From contig NZ_QJJQ01000007.1 of assembly GCF_003201975.1 (NCBI RefSeq), positions 124,001 through 188,000 of the forward strand: a stretch of 64,000 nt of DNA, written 5' to 3'. Position 1 is the first letter of the stretch. Each line of letters starts with the position of its first letter. This stretch comes from Pseudogracilibacillus auburnensis. GTDB taxonomy: Bacteria; Bacillota; Bacilli; Bacillales; Amphibacillaceae. Shown here piece after piece: positions 10,591 through 20,280 of the stretch. The position numbers and the translations under genes are program-made. Below the pieces are notes generated by a model, which made no database searches, was not told the DNA's origin, and saw only the letters and a list, made by a program, of their open reading frames with translations.

Positions 10591-11278
10591 TATGAATTCT
10601 CCTCTCTAATCCACGTAATTCTTTTCGTACATATGGCAACACTTGAAGACGGTCAATAGCTATTTTATTATTTTCTTTATCTAAGTACCCACATTCCATA
10701 TAAACACCTTTACTTTCATAGTCTGGTGCCCGACTAATAAATGTAGCAATTCTTAATTGACTTGGATTCATATAGGATGCCGCTATAATAGCTTCTTCAT
10801 TTCCATCCTTTCCGGCATGAGCAATACCGTGTAAGTTACCCATAATAAAAATATTGCCAGTGGCTCTTACTTGTCCACCAGGATTTACATCGCCAATTAA
10901 AAGTAAATCTCCTATGACCTCAAGCACTTGACCAGAGCGAACAATCCGACAAATCGCTTTTACTTCACTTTGATCGAACCAATTCTTTGCTTGTTTTTTA
11001 CTGATTACTTCCGAATCGAACCGTTCCACAATAAAACGTTTATCTTTTTCAATTAACTCTCTTATCGTCGTTTTTTGCACATCCGTCACGTAACGGTAAC
11101 CAAATTTTAAAATAACCGATACGACCTTGTCTTCTGAATCCTCTTTAGAAGAGGTCGTTGATAAAACATGTTCCAATTCATCATAAGCATCTCGAAAAGA
11201 ACTTGTATCATCTATATAAAAAATTAGCCCTTCTTTTGTACCTTTTATCGTAATTAACTGCTTTTCCTTTTGTTTCAA
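10583..11278 (-). CDS. minC: Division inhibitor MinC
   Basis: Blocks FtsZ assembly away from midcell together with MinD. At 231 residues it has a divergent N-terminal inhibitory domain and a C-terminal beta-helix with repeats such as VIGDLLLIGDVNPGGQVRAT and GNIFIMGNLHGIAHAG. Its 3' end overlaps minD by 8 bp, showing the usual minCD operon. Confidence 0.94.
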   Translation of the reverse strand: MKQKEKQLITIKGTKEGLIFYIDDTSSFRDAYDELEHVLSTTSSKEDSEDKVVSVILKFGYRYVTDVQKTTIRELIEKDKRFIVERFDSEVISKKQAKNWFDQSEVKAICRIVRSGQVLEVIGDLLLIGDVNPGGQVRATGNIFIMGNLHGIAHAGKDGNEEAIIAASYMNPSQLRIATFISRAPDYESKGVYMECGYLDKENNKIAIDRLQVLPYVRKELRGLERRIHNG

Positions 11279-11366
11279 TATCTCACCTCATTTAAGAGAG
11301 TTACCAACACGCTAAAAAGAATATATTTGGGATAATTAAATAGTAACACAAATAGATGATTTATGA

Positions 11367-11894
11367 CTATTTTCCTAGTTGTTCACTACTCCATTTCATT
11401 AACTTTTTTGTTGATAGTAGATAAATTGGAATTAAAAATAAAATATTTGCTAATATTGTCGGCAAAAGACGGTGAACAAAAAAGTGCGCTTTTGAAATTT
11501 CCACTACTCCTACAATTGAAAAGATGAGTAATAATAATAATTCAGTAACAAAGATACTTACTATCGTAATGATGATCGTCATCGATAAATTCGTTTGTAA
11601 TAAACGTTTTAGGATATGAACGATATATAATGTGAATGGGTACGCGAACATATAGACACCTAAAACACCTGTATAAACAACATCAATTAGTAATCCGAAA
11701 ATAACTCCGTAGATGATTGCATAAAATGTCTCATTCGTATCATAAAACATTGCCATTAAAATAAGAAAAATGAGTACCCAATGTGGAATGATTAATATCT
11801 CAGATGAGGTAAGAGATGATGGTAGTAAATCAAGAGCAATTCCTTCACAAACTAGTAAGAAAAATAAAATGAATGGAAAAATTATTCGTTTCAT
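11367..11894 (-). CDS. mreD: Rod shape-determining protein MreD
   Basis: A 175-residue integral membrane protein of the elongasome, with about five hydrophobic segments spread over the whole length. Sequence conservation in MreD is low, so the assignment leans on topology plus position two bases after mreC. It follows mreB and mreC in the standard order. Confidence 0.92.
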   Translation of the reverse strand: MKRIIFPFILFFLLVCEGIALDLLPSSLTSSEILIIPHWVLIFLILMAMFYDTNETFYAIIYGVIFGLLIDVVYTGVLGVYMFAYPFTLYIVHILKRLLQTNLSMTIIITIVSIFVTELLLLLIFSIVGVVEISKAHFFVHRLLPTILANILFLIPIYLLSTKKLMKWSSEQLGK

Positions 11895-11896
11895 CG

Positions 11897-12772
11897 CTAT
11901 TCTTCCTCATCTTCTTCAATATTATCAGTAGTTTCCAATGCACGATTTACTACAATCACTTGGTTAATCTCATACATATTTGCGGCTGGTTCCACATAAG
12001 CTATTTTCGTTAACCCGTATTGGTCTGGGTTAATCTCTTTAATCGTACCAATTGGCAATCCATCTGGGAAAAGGCCACCCATATTCGATGATACGACAAG
12101 TTCATCTTCTTTTAAATCTTTATCAGATTGTTCAATAATACGAAAAATTAGTGCTTCTTTCTCCTTATCGTATCCTTCGATTAATCCAAAAATATTATCA
12201 CTATCTTCGCGGGAAATCTTTGCAGAGATTCTGTTTAGTTGATCAAATCCAGTAATTAATTGTACAGTCGATGTCAAATTCGATTCAGATGTCACTTTTC
12301 CAATCATTCCATCAACGGTCATAACCGCCATGTTTTTTCTGACACCATGTTTTGTTCCCCGATTAATAGTTATTTGTTCCAGCCAACGCTCTGGCGATCT
12401 AGAAATCACATTTGCTAAAACTGGCTCAAAATCCCTAGGTGAATCAACAATATCTAATGTTTTACGTAATTCTTCATTTTCTTTCTCCATTTCTTGCACT
12501 TCATAGATTAAAGTTTTATATTCTGCTAGTTTTTCGCGGAGTATTTTATTTTCATTGTACGTATTTTTAATATCGTCAAAGCTATGAAAGGTATCAACAA
12601 AAAATGTTACCGGCTGGTGGATCAAATTTTGCATCCACCCTACTGAATCCATTAAAAATTTCTCGGGAGCTGATAATTTATCCCTACTCGTTAACGAATA
12701 ACCTACGAGTACAACTAACAAAATAATGCCAATTAATAAAATAAACAAAGATTTTTTTCTAAAAAATGACAT
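11897..12772 (-). CDS. mreC: Rod shape-determining protein MreC
   Basis: Bitopic scaffold of the elongasome that links MreB filaments to wall synthases. It has a short cytosolic N-terminus, one membrane helix at about residues 9-26, a coiled coil around 70-110 (KEREL-type heptads) and two beta-domains carrying RSPERWLEQITINRG. It is 291 residues with an acidic tail. It lies 12 bp after mreB. Confidence 0.95.
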   Translation of the reverse strand: MSFFRKKSLFILLIGIILLVVLVGYSLTSRDKLSAPEKFLMDSVGWMQNLIHQPVTFFVDTFHSFDDIKNTYNENKILREKLAEYKTLIYEVQEMEKENEELRKTLDIVDSPRDFEPVLANVISRSPERWLEQITINRGTKHGVRKNMAVMTVDGMIGKVTSESNLTSTVQLITGFDQLNRISAKISREDSDNIFGLIEGYDKEKEALIFRIIEQSDKDLKEDELVVSSNMGGLFPDGLPIGTIKEINPDQYGLTKIAYVEPAANMYEINQVIVVNRALETTDNIEEDEEE

Positions 12773-12784
12773 ACATACACCTAC

Positions 12785-13825
12785 TTATTCAATTGTAGTA
12801 CGTGAAGCGACATTTGGATGATCACGAAAATGTTGGATATAATCTAATGATTTACCAGTTCCGATTGCTACACTTTCCAACGGGTTCTCTGTAATAAAAA
12901 CTGGAATATCTGTTTCTTCACTTATCACTTTATCAATATTATTTAATAATGCGCCTCCCCCAGAAATAACAATCCCACGATTCATTACGTCTGCAGATAG
13001 TTCCGGTGGCGTTTTTTCTAGAGTAGTTTTTACAGCATGGACAATTTTATCGATACATTCCTTTAATGCTAACGTAATTTCTTTACTCGAGATACTAATT
13101 GTTTCAGGTAACCCATTTAATAAATTACGTCCACGAATTTCCATTGTATGATCTTCTTCCGGTTCCATCGCTGAACCAATTTCTATTTTGATTGCTTCCG
13201 CCGTTCTTTCACCGATCATTAAGTTATATGTTTGACGAATATATTGAGTAATTGCCTCATCCATATTATTTCCTGCAACTCGAATAGATTTACTTGTCAC
13301 AATTCCACCAAGTGAAATAACAGCAACCTCTGTCGTTCCGCCCCCAATATCAACAATCATACTGCCAGTCGGTTCCCATACAGGTAGATCTGCACCGATC
13401 GCAGCAGCAAATGGTTCCGCAATTGGAAATGCTTCTTTTGCACCCGCTAGTTTGGTAGCATCTATAACAGCTCGCTCTTCCACTTTCGTAATTCCAGATG
13501 GAACACAGACCACTATATTTGGTTTTGTACCTAGATTTGATCTTTTTTGTCTTGCTTTTTGTATGTAATACTTCATCATTGTAGCAGTCGTATCATAATC
13601 AGCAATGACTCCATCTTTCATCGGGCGGACAACAGTAATATTTCCTGGTGTTCGTCCGATCATATTTCTTGCTTCACTTCCTACAGCAGTAATATTCCCT
13701 GTTTCATTATTTATTGCAACAACAGATGGCTCGCTTACAACGACCCCTTTTCCTTTTAAAAACACTAACGTATTTGCAGTCCCTAAATCTATCCCTAAAT
13801 CTTGCGAAAATCGAAACATTGCCAA
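12785..13825 (-). CDS. mreB: Rod shape-determining actin homologue MreB
   Basis: Forms membrane-bound filaments that orient lateral wall synthesis. The ATP-binding signatures are present: [12 protein letters not shown] at the N-terminus, [18 protein letters not shown] in the middle and [11 protein letters not shown] near the end. 346 residues. Two starts are possible: a TTG at 13825 with GAGGGA 5 nt upstream, or an ATG two codons later at 13819 with wider spacing; I give the first. The gene heads the mreBCD operon. Confidence 0.95.
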   Translation of the reverse strand: MAMFRFSQDLGIDLGTANTLVFLKGKGVVVSEPSVVAINNETGNITAVGSEARNMIGRTPGNITVVRPMKDGVIADYDTTATMMKYYIQKARQKRSNLGTKPNIVVCVPSGITKVEERAVIDATKLAGAKEAFPIAEPFAAAIGADLPVWEPTGSMIVDIGGGTTEVAVISLGGIVTSKSIRVAGNNMDEAITQYIRQTYNLMIGERTAEAIKIEIGSAMEPEEDHTMEIRGRNLLNGLPETISISSKEITLALKECIDKIVHAVKTTLEKTPPELSADVMNRGIVISGGGALLNNIDKVISEETDIPVFITENPLESVAIGTGKSLDYIQHFRDHPNVASRTTIE

Positions 13826-13930
13826 AAAAATCCCTCTCTCTTCCTGAATTCTAGATGTATATATCTTTACATGTTAGACATTATTTATGTGTATAATGCA
13901 CGAGAATTTGTATTCTTTATTCAATTGAAT

Positions 13931-13971
13931 AAAGCGCCAATTTCATATGATGAACAGAAAAATGGCGCTTT
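13931..13971. terminator. Hairpin between radC and mreB
   Basis: AAAGCGCCA and TGGCGCTTT form a 9-bp stem with a 23-nt loop. T-rich tails occur on both sides, so it could end transcripts in either direction. Confidence 0.55.
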
Positions 13972-14109
13972 TCCATAATCACTACTATTTATTATACGAA
14001 AAAATGAGAGAAAATGATAGGATTTCTATCGTCGAATCGATCCTATTCAGCAAATTTAACAGGAATGCAATGTCCATGTAATTTATCTAAATTTTTTAAA
14101 CAAACTCAT

Positions 14110-14273
14110 TATAAGTGCGTGTTCAAAAAGGAGGATAAAAAGGATCGAGCAGTTCAAGGCGGCGTAGCTATATGCAACGGAGCGTATGCATTTTGATACG
14201 TGAGTAGCGGTATAGCAAGCCAACAAAGAAATGCGAAGTATCATTTTTACCGGACTTTTTGAACCACCTCTAT
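14110..14273. repeat. GTTCAAAAAG-ended repeat, copy A
   Basis: About 164 bp with inverted ends: TATAAGTGCGTGTTCAAAAAG at the left and CTTTTTGAACCACCTCTATA at the right. The interior shares words with copy B at 45131-45423 in the opposite orientation, for example AAGGATC, AGTTC and the CAACAAAGAAATGCGAAGTA region. Its right edge overlaps the radC stop codon. Confidence 0.65.
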
Positions 14274-14962
14274 AAGTATCCTTTTTCCTTTAAAGAGATG
14301 AATATATCATTACCAATAACTAAGTGATCTAAAAGCTCAATGCCCATCATTTTACCAGCCTCAACTAAACGTCGAGTTACATGAATATCTTCTTGGGATG
14401 GGGTTGGATCTCCAGATGGGTGATTATGTGCACAAATAATCGAGGCAGCCGAACGTTTTACAGCCTCTCGATAAATTTCTCGTGGATGGACGATCGAAGC
14501 ATTTAAACTACCAATAAAAATAGTTTGACGATGAATAATTTGATTTTTCGTGTTCAAAAATAATACAACGAGGTGCTCCTGCTTCAAATTCCTCATCTCT
14601 TCCATCACATATTCGGCCCCATCTTCAGGAGAACGGATAATAAACCGTTCTTCTGGTTTATATTGTTGGATCCTTTTTCCAAGTTCAATAGCTGCCAAAA
14701 GTACCACTCCTTTTGCAGTACCTATTCCTTTAATAGCAGTTAATTCTTCAATAGTCGCCTCACTCAACAATTTTAGCCCTTCAAAATGCATGATTAGTCG
14801 ATTAGATAAATCCATGACTGATTCAGTCTTCGTTCCACTACCGATAAGAATTGCTAAAATTTCTTGGTTGGATAAATGACTTTCTCCAAATGTTAATAAT
14901 CTTTCTCTTGGTCTTTCTTCTTTAGGTACATCTTTCATCTTAATCGTTGTACTGCTCAACAT
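14270..14962 (-). CDS. radC: RadC family JAMM-domain protein
   Basis: A 230-residue protein with an N-terminal helix-hairpin-helix region (AIKGIGTAKG) and the C-terminal metal-binding motif HNHPSGDPTPSQED. Despite the name, a direct DNA-repair role is unproven for the family. The start has GGAGG 7 nt upstream. In B. subtilis maf lies next to it; no maf is seen here. The last codon and stop lie within the edge of a palindromic repeat. Confidence 0.92.
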   Translation of the reverse strand: MLSSTTIKMKDVPKEERPRERLLTFGESHLSNQEILAILIGSGTKTESVMDLSNRLIMHFEGLKLLSEATIEELTAIKGIGTAKGVVLLAAIELGKRIQQYKPEERFIIRSPEDGAEYVMEEMRNLKQEHLVVLFLNTKNQIIHRQTIFIGSLNASIVHPREIYREAVKRSAASIICAHNHPSGDPTPSQEDIHVTRRLVEAGKMMGIELLDHLVIGNDIFISLKEKGYL

Positions 14963-15144
14963 CTTTCATCCTCCTTGATCATTTCTTCTATCATAAATCG
15001 TTCCGTGAAATGATGCGAATAGCTAAAATACTATTTTCTCTATTCTTTATGTGGATGAAAAGCTGTTTTACCTTAAAGCAAAAAGCAGTTTTACATAGTA
15101 TCTATAGAAGAGTTTTACTATTTTATATCTATTTTTAAAAAGTG

Positions 15145-15927
15145 CTATTCATTTGTTAATTGTTCATATTCTTGCAATAGTTGTAATAAAATTTGTTGTT
15201 CTTTGTATTCATTCGTTTCATTTGCTTCTATTTTTTGAATATGGTGGGTAATCGTATCATTAAATTTTTGCAAAGGTTCTGATAATCCTTGTGCTCCTTC
15301 TGTAAAATCTATCCACTCTTCAATTACACGATCATTTCCTATTGATTGTAATGATTTTTGCCACTGGGCAAGAAAGGAGTTCAGCCAGTTAAGATCTGTT
15401 TCTGATAAGTCGTTATTTACTGCACGTACTTCCCATTCTTTCACATAGGCATCAAGTCCTTGCTCGTCCATTTCTTGCGCATATTGATTAGCTATTTCTG
15501 CTGTTTCAGCCACTCCTGTAAATAAATAAAATTCTTTATCCCGTTTCCAAGGAACTGCCGGAAAATCCAACTTTTCATATTTGCCGCCCCACTGTTTAGC
15601 ATTTTCTTGCTCGCTAAAAACGCCACCTTGAACGACATATACATGAAATGATTCAATCTGTTTCACACTTTTTTCCTCTCGTTCATTTCCCGTAGACGAA
15701 TTTAAAATGGTTGCATGATGTGGATCTTCTTGCTTCGACATTTGTAACGTAATAAAACCAAATATCGTTCCGATACATAAAGATGAGCAAATGGCAAAAA
15801 TAAGTTGCTTCGCTTTCCTACTCATCATTGGATGGTCCCTTTTATTTTTTAGGTTCACTATATTTGATTTTTTTGGTAATAAATTACTCTTCTTCGATCG
15901 CTTAACCCACTTTTTTTGTTTATTCAT
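15145..15927 (-). CDS. spoIIB: Stage II sporulation protein SpoIIB (SPOR domain)
   Basis: Helps convert the polar septum for engulfment. It has a basic N-terminal cytosolic part, one membrane segment at about residues 45-63, and an extracytosolic SPOR domain (FHVYVVQGGVFSEQENAKQW to about residue 175) that binds denuded glycan strands. The start at 15927 is an ATG with AAGGTGAG just upstream; a GTG three codons earlier overlaps that site. In B. subtilis comC follows; here folC comes next with a 117-bp gap and no comC. Confidence 0.88.
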   Translation of the reverse strand: MNKQKKWVKRSKKSNLLPKKSNIVNLKNKRDHPMMSRKAKQLIFAICSSLCIGTIFGFITLQMSKQEDPHHATILNSSTGNEREEKSVKQIESFHVYVVQGGVFSEQENAKQWGGKYEKLDFPAVPWKRDKEFYLFTGVAETAEIANQYAQEMDEQGLDAYVKEWEVRAVNNDLSETDLNWLNSFLAQWQKSLQSIGNDRVIEEWIDFTEGAQGLSEPLQKFNDTITHHIQKIEANETNEYKEQQILLQLLQEYEQLTNE

Positions 15928-16044
15928 AACACTCACCTTTTTATATTATTTAACCGATTTTTTGCAAGTTTATCATACATCATATAAAAAGGAAGCGTTC
16001 TTTTGTCGTAAGGTATTTTACAAAAAAGGAGACAATTTTCGTTT

Positions 16045-17316
16045 TTACACTAAAAATTGCCGAACCAATGTGATGAAATGTAAAGAACCAGTAATGAAAT
16101 AAACGTCATTTTGGTTAGGTTTTGGATGTAGTATGTCAAGTACAGCATTTTGCCAACTCAAATTTATCTCTATCTGTTGACCAATACAATACGCTTGTAA
16201 CTCTTGTATCGTGGCTGCTCTCTTATCGTCAAAAGTAGTTAGAGCAACAGATGTAAAATGACCTTTTAATTTGTCTACCATTTCGGCCAACTGTTTATCT
16301 TTAAAGCCAGCAAATAAAAGATGCTTACGTTTATTTGGATAATGTTGCTCTACTGTTTGTAAAAATGCCATAATTCCTGCAACATTATGAGCACTATCCA
16401 AAATAATTGTCGGATGCTTGTGCACGATTTCAAATCTACCAGGTAACGATGTTTCTTGAAAACTTTCAGTGACATACGACCAATCGATTGCAAAACCTAC
16501 CTTATTTAAAAGCAGTAGAGCCATACTCGCAAGGGATGCATTTTCTATTTGGTGGGGGCCTTTTAATTGCAATGAGAACTTTACCGTCAATTCGTCACGA
16601 TATCTCCATTTGATGATATTGTTGTCATCCACATGGTAGATAAACTCTTCCTGCAATCGATAAAGCGGAGCATTTAATGCCTTTGCTTCCTTTTGGATCA
16701 CTTTTTCACTTTCTTCGTGAAGCGATCCTACAATTACTGGAGAGTGATGTTTAATAATTCCGGCTTTATGGTAAGCAATTTCTTCAATTGTTTCTCCTAG
16801 AAATTGCATATGGTCTTTTTCAACGTTCGTAATGATGGACAATACAGGATGGAAACAATTTGTCGTATCATAACGTCCTCCCATTCCAGTTTCAATTAAA
16901 GCGATGTCAACGCGATCTTTAAAATATAGAAAAGCAATGACTGTAATGATTTCAAATTCCGTCGGATGCATATTTTGATGATCAAGCATATTGATATGTG
17001 GAAGTAGCTTATTCATAAGTGAAACTAGTTCTTTTTCCTTTATTTCCTTATCGTTAATTAAAAAGTATCCTTGAATACCAGTAAAACTAGGAGAAGAAAA
17101 AAGCCCGACAACATACTGATGATGAACAAGTGCATTTTTAATCAAATGAATCGTTGAACCTTTTCCGTTCGTTCCTGCAACATGAACTGCTTGTAGATAT
17201 TGTTCTGGATTACCTACCTTTTTTAATAAAAAATGGACCCGATCGAGCCCAGGTTTTATACCGAGTTCTTTTCTTTTTTGAAAAAACTGTTCTACATCTC
17301 TTAATGATTGAAACAT
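16045..17316 (-). CDS. folC: Folylpolyglutamate synthase / dihydrofolate synthase
   Basis: Adds gamma-linked glutamates to folates and, in many bacteria, also makes dihydrofolate. The Mur-ligase P-loop GTNGKGSTIH lies near residue 48, with the omega-loop region after it, and ETGMGGRYDTTN and DSAHNVAG complete the active site. 423 residues is normal. It is divergent from the plus-strand ATP-grasp pair that starts 103 bp away. Confidence 0.95.
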   Translation of the reverse strand: MFQSLRDVEQFFQKRKELGIKPGLDRVHFLLKKVGNPEQYLQAVHVAGTNGKGSTIHLIKNALVHHQYVVGLFSSPSFTGIQGYFLINDKEIKEKELVSLMNKLLPHINMLDHQNMHPTEFEIITVIAFLYFKDRVDIALIETGMGGRYDTTNCFHPVLSIITNVEKDHMQFLGETIEEIAYHKAGIIKHHSPVIVGSLHEESEKVIQKEAKALNAPLYRLQEEFIYHVDDNNIIKWRYRDELTVKFSLQLKGPHQIENASLASMALLLLNKVGFAIDWSYVTESFQETSLPGRFEIVHKHPTIILDSAHNVAGIMAFLQTVEQHYPNKRKHLLFAGFKDKQLAEMVDKLKGHFTSVALTTFDDKRAATIQELQAYCIGQQIEINLSWQNAVLDILHPKPNQNDVYFITGSLHFITLVRQFLV

Positions 17317-17418
17317 TTTTCACACCACTTTTTCTTGTAAAATAACATGTAAGAGTTAGAATGATTATAGCAATAATAGTGAACTTCGAGCAATTTATAC
17401 AGAGAGGAAAAAGAAACA

Positions 17419-18321
17419 ATGAAGCTTTCGTGCTGGATTATTTACAATGGTTTTTTACCAGGCAATAAATTCCGGGATTATGCTGAAATGATTCAAGAAG
17501 CGGCAATTGCTCACGGTCATGAAGCAACTTTATATACAAATAGTGATATCGTTAGTTTTCTTGATCAAGAAATAAATATTATTTCTTTAAAAAACGATCT
17601 ACTGCCAGATTATATTGTTTATACAGATAAAGATATTTATTTGGCGAAACAATTAGAATTACTGCATATTCCTGTTTTTAACTGTGCAAAAGCAATTGAC
17701 ATATCAGATGATAAAATAAAGACATATCAGATGCTTGCCGCAAAACAAATACCGATTCCACGGACGGTTTTTGCTCCAAAGACATTTGGTTTACATGTAC
17801 ATTTTGATGATCTATTTTTTCAATCGATTATCGAACAATTTGGCTTTCCACTTATTATGAAGGAAGCTTTTGGATCATTTGGAGAACAAGTTTATTTCGT
17901 TTCCAATGTAGTTGAATTGAAAGAGCAAGTTGAAAAAATTGCGGATCGACCATTTATGTTTCAACAATTTATTGAGACAAGTTATGGGGTTGATTTACGT
18001 CTTCAAGTCGTTGGTGATGAAGTGATTACAGCGATGAAACGGACGTCAAATACTGATTTTCGTGCGAATGTTACTTCAGGTGGAAAGATGGAAACATATA
18101 TCCCTAATGATGCGGAAAAAGCACTTGCGATCCGTGCCTCCAAGGCTATTGGTGCTGATTTTGCTGGAGTGGATCTCTTATTTGGCGAAAATAATGAACG
18201 GATCGTATGTGAAGTAAATTCAAATGCACATATTCGTAATTTATATGATTGTACAGGAGTCAATGTAGCTCCCGACATCATTCAGTATATCGAAAAAAGA
18301 CTAGGAGAAAGAGAACAATGA
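17419..18321 (+). CDS. ATP-grasp ligase, RimK-like (first of a tandem pair)
   Basis: A 300-residue ATP-grasp enzyme of the RimK/alpha-glutamate ligase type. The N-terminal domain (1-100) ends in IPVFNCAKAIDISDDKIKTY, the usual entry to the ATP-grasp fold. The lid carries KEAFGSFGEQVYFV, and DLRLQVVGDEVITAMKR and CEVNSNAHIRNL (Mg ligands Glu and Asn) form the active site. Such enzymes attach an amino acid, often glutamate, to a carboxylate; the substrate is unknown. Its stop overlaps the next ligase by ATGA. Position opposite folC allows a folate-related guess, no more. Confidence 0.85.
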   Translation: MKLSCWIIYNGFLPGNKFRDYAEMIQEAAIAHGHEATLYTNSDIVSFLDQEINIISLKNDLLPDYIVYTDKDIYLAKQLELLHIPVFNCAKAIDISDDKIKTYQMLAAKQIPIPRTVFAPKTFGLHVHFDDLFFQSIIEQFGFPLIMKEAFGSFGEQVYFVSNVVELKEQVEKIADRPFMFQQFIETSYGVDLRLQVVGDEVITAMKRTSNTDFRANVTSGGKMETYIPNDAEKALAIRASKAIGADFAGVDLLFGENNERIVCEVNSNAHIRNLYDCTGVNVAPDIIQYIEKRLGEREQ

Positions 18322-19184
18322 AAGGTTGGCTTATTTATGATAAAACAGCTGCAGTCGAAAATAATACGTATATCGAATGGTTTATTCATGAAGCGAAAAA
18401 ACAAGCAATCGATTTACAGTTCATTTTTCGCGAAGATATATCCATCGGTATTACAGAAGGACAATATGATGTCTATTTACATGGAAAAAGAGTAACCTTA
18501 CCACAATTTGCGGTAATTAGAACGATTGAACCAACCCTACAAGCGCATTTAGAATCTTGTGGCGTAATGACTTTTAATAATGCTTCTACTTCACAAGTTT
18601 GTAATCATAAAGCTTGGACACATGTAGAAATAAATAAATTATCGATTCCGATGGTCACTACGTATTTTGCGACAAAAACAGCTGTACCTAGCGATCCACC
18701 ACTTCCTTATCCTATCGTTGTAAAAGAAGCAACCGGTCGAAGTGGCAAGCAAGTGCATTATATTCAAAACGAACAAGAGTGGCGCCATTGTACTCAAGCT
18801 TTGACAACGAATGAATTCATTATTCAAGCTGCAAATGTCAAGCTTGGACAGGATGTACGTGTGTTTGTGATTGGGAAAGAAATTATTGGTGCAGTGTTAA
18901 GAAAAAATGATCATGATTTTCGGGCAAATTTCAAACTTGGTGGTCAAGCTTTTCTGTATGAATTATCGTTAAAGGAGAAGATGATAATACAAAAAATAGT
19001 GAACCATTTTGATTTTGGCCTCGTTGGAATTGATTTTTTAATTAATGAACAAGATGAGCTTGTATTTAACGAAATTGAAGATGTGGTTGGTTCTCGAATT
19101 TTGAGTGAAGTAAGTAACATTAATTTACTTGAAAAATATGTGACGTATATTAAACAGCAACTTCTTCATTCAGCATTTTCTTAG
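18318..19184 (+). CDS. ATP-grasp ligase, RimK-like (second of a tandem pair)
   Basis: A 288-residue paralogue of the preceding gene, starting at the ATG of an ATGA overlap, so the two are coupled and probably form one complex or act in sequence. It keeps KEATGRSGKQVHYI, DVRVFVIGKEIIGAVLR and FRANFKLGG. The metal site differs: where the first protein has CEVNSNAH, this has FNEIEDVVGSR, replacing the Asn with Asp or Glu. It may have changed chemistry or be a partner subunit. Substrate unknown. Confidence 0.82.
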   Translation: MKGWLIYDKTAAVENNTYIEWFIHEAKKQAIDLQFIFREDISIGITEGQYDVYLHGKRVTLPQFAVIRTIEPTLQAHLESCGVMTFNNASTSQVCNHKAWTHVEINKLSIPMVTTYFATKTAVPSDPPLPYPIVVKEATGRSGKQVHYIQNEQEWRHCTQALTTNEFIIQAANVKLGQDVRVFVIGKEIIGAVLRKNDHDFRANFKLGGQAFLYELSLKEKMIIQKIVNHFDFGLVGIDFLINEQDELVFNEIEDVVGSRILSEVSNINLLEKYVTYIKQQLLHSAFS

Positions 19185-19270
19185 AAGCTGGAGTTATTTA
19201 ACAAGTTAAGAAATCTTAATTCCACAGTTTTGAATTGCTTCCTGATAAATAGATTTTTGTTGTATATATC

Positions 19271-19410
19271 AAGGTTGGGACAAAAGCGTTTTGACTAAAG
19301 AACAATCTGAACAACGGTAGCTACATATTTCACCGCACCGGAAATATACTTTACTCAATAGGAATGCATTGTTCTATATTAGATTTGATTTTAATGATGT
19401 CCTAGCCTTA
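19271..19410. repeat. Short repeat with AAGGYTGGGACA-like inverted ends
   Basis: Left end AAGGTTGGGACAAAAG and right end TGATGTCCTAGCCTTA are imperfect inverted repeats about 140 bp apart. No frame is present inside. The rest of the 19185-19605 gap is AT-rich spacer and the leader of the ABC operon. Confidence 0.5.
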
Positions 19411-19605
19411 TATTTCCATCCCGTAACATCAATTATAAAAGACAAATATTATCGATTCGCTTATTTCTTCTTTTCGGTTCTAAAATGACATTACTATGCT
19501 TTATTGTTGTATTTTGGATTATAATATAATAATTAACGTATATGTTACAAAATAGCGATGAATTGTATCATTACTAATTCGCTCTGATAAAGGGGGGGGA
19601 TTTTT

Positions 19606-20280
19606 TTGTCTACTTTATTAACAGCAAAAAATATTAGCAAGACGTTTGCTAACTTACATACGGTAGTAAAACAAACGAACATTTCCATTGAAAAAGGGAA
19701 AATTTACGTCATCGAAGGGAAAAGTGGTTCCGGCAAGTCAACCTTGCTCAGTATATTAGGAGGAATGGAAAGTCCAACTAGTGGAAAAGTCATGTTTAAA
19801 GGGAGATCCTTGTATGATTCAGAGGAAGACAATCAAGCAAAAATTCGTGGGAATTCATTTGGTTTTGTATTTCAATCCTTTCATTTAATCCCTGAGCTAA
19901 CGGTAAAAGAAAATATTGAATTACCATTACAGTTTATAACGGATAAAAGTCGTGTATGGGATGTAAACGATTTAACGAAAAAACTTGAAATTAAAAAACT
20001 ATTACATCAAAAGCCTGCCTATCTATCAGGAGGAGAGCAACAGAGAGTTGCCATTGCACGAGCCTTAATAACAAATCCTGAAATTATTTTTGCTGATGAA
20101 CCAACTGGGAACTTAGACCATAAAACAACTAGTATCATTGTCGACTTGCTGTCAGATTTAAGTAAAGAACGTCAAAACGCTTTAGTAATTGTGACACATG
20201 AGAGAAACTTAATAAATGTTCCTCATACTAAATACAAGATGGTGGATGGACAACTAAAGGTGGTACCTTCACATGTTTAA
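19606..20280 (+). CDS. ABC transporter ATP-binding protein, MacB/LolD type
   Basis: A 224-residue nucleotide-binding subunit. Walker [13 protein letters not shown], signature [16 protein letters not shown] and Walker [13 protein letters not shown] are intact. The type usually pairs with FtsX-fold permeases in mechanotransmission, lipoprotein or peptide export. The start is a TTG behind a run of eight G residues (AAAGGGGGGGGA), an unusual ribosome-binding site. It overlaps the permease gene by 8 bp. Confidence 0.92.
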   Translation: MSTLLTAKNISKTFANLHTVVKQTNISIEKGKIYVIEGKSGSGKSTLLSILGGMESPTSGKVMFKGRSLYDSEEDNQAKIRGNSFGFVFQSFHLIPELTVKENIELPLQFITDKSRVWDVNDLTKKLEIKKLLHQKPAYLSGGEQQRVAIARALITNPEIIFADEPTGNLDHKTTSIIVDLLSDLSKERQNALVIVTHERNLINVPHTKYKMVDGQLKVVPSHV

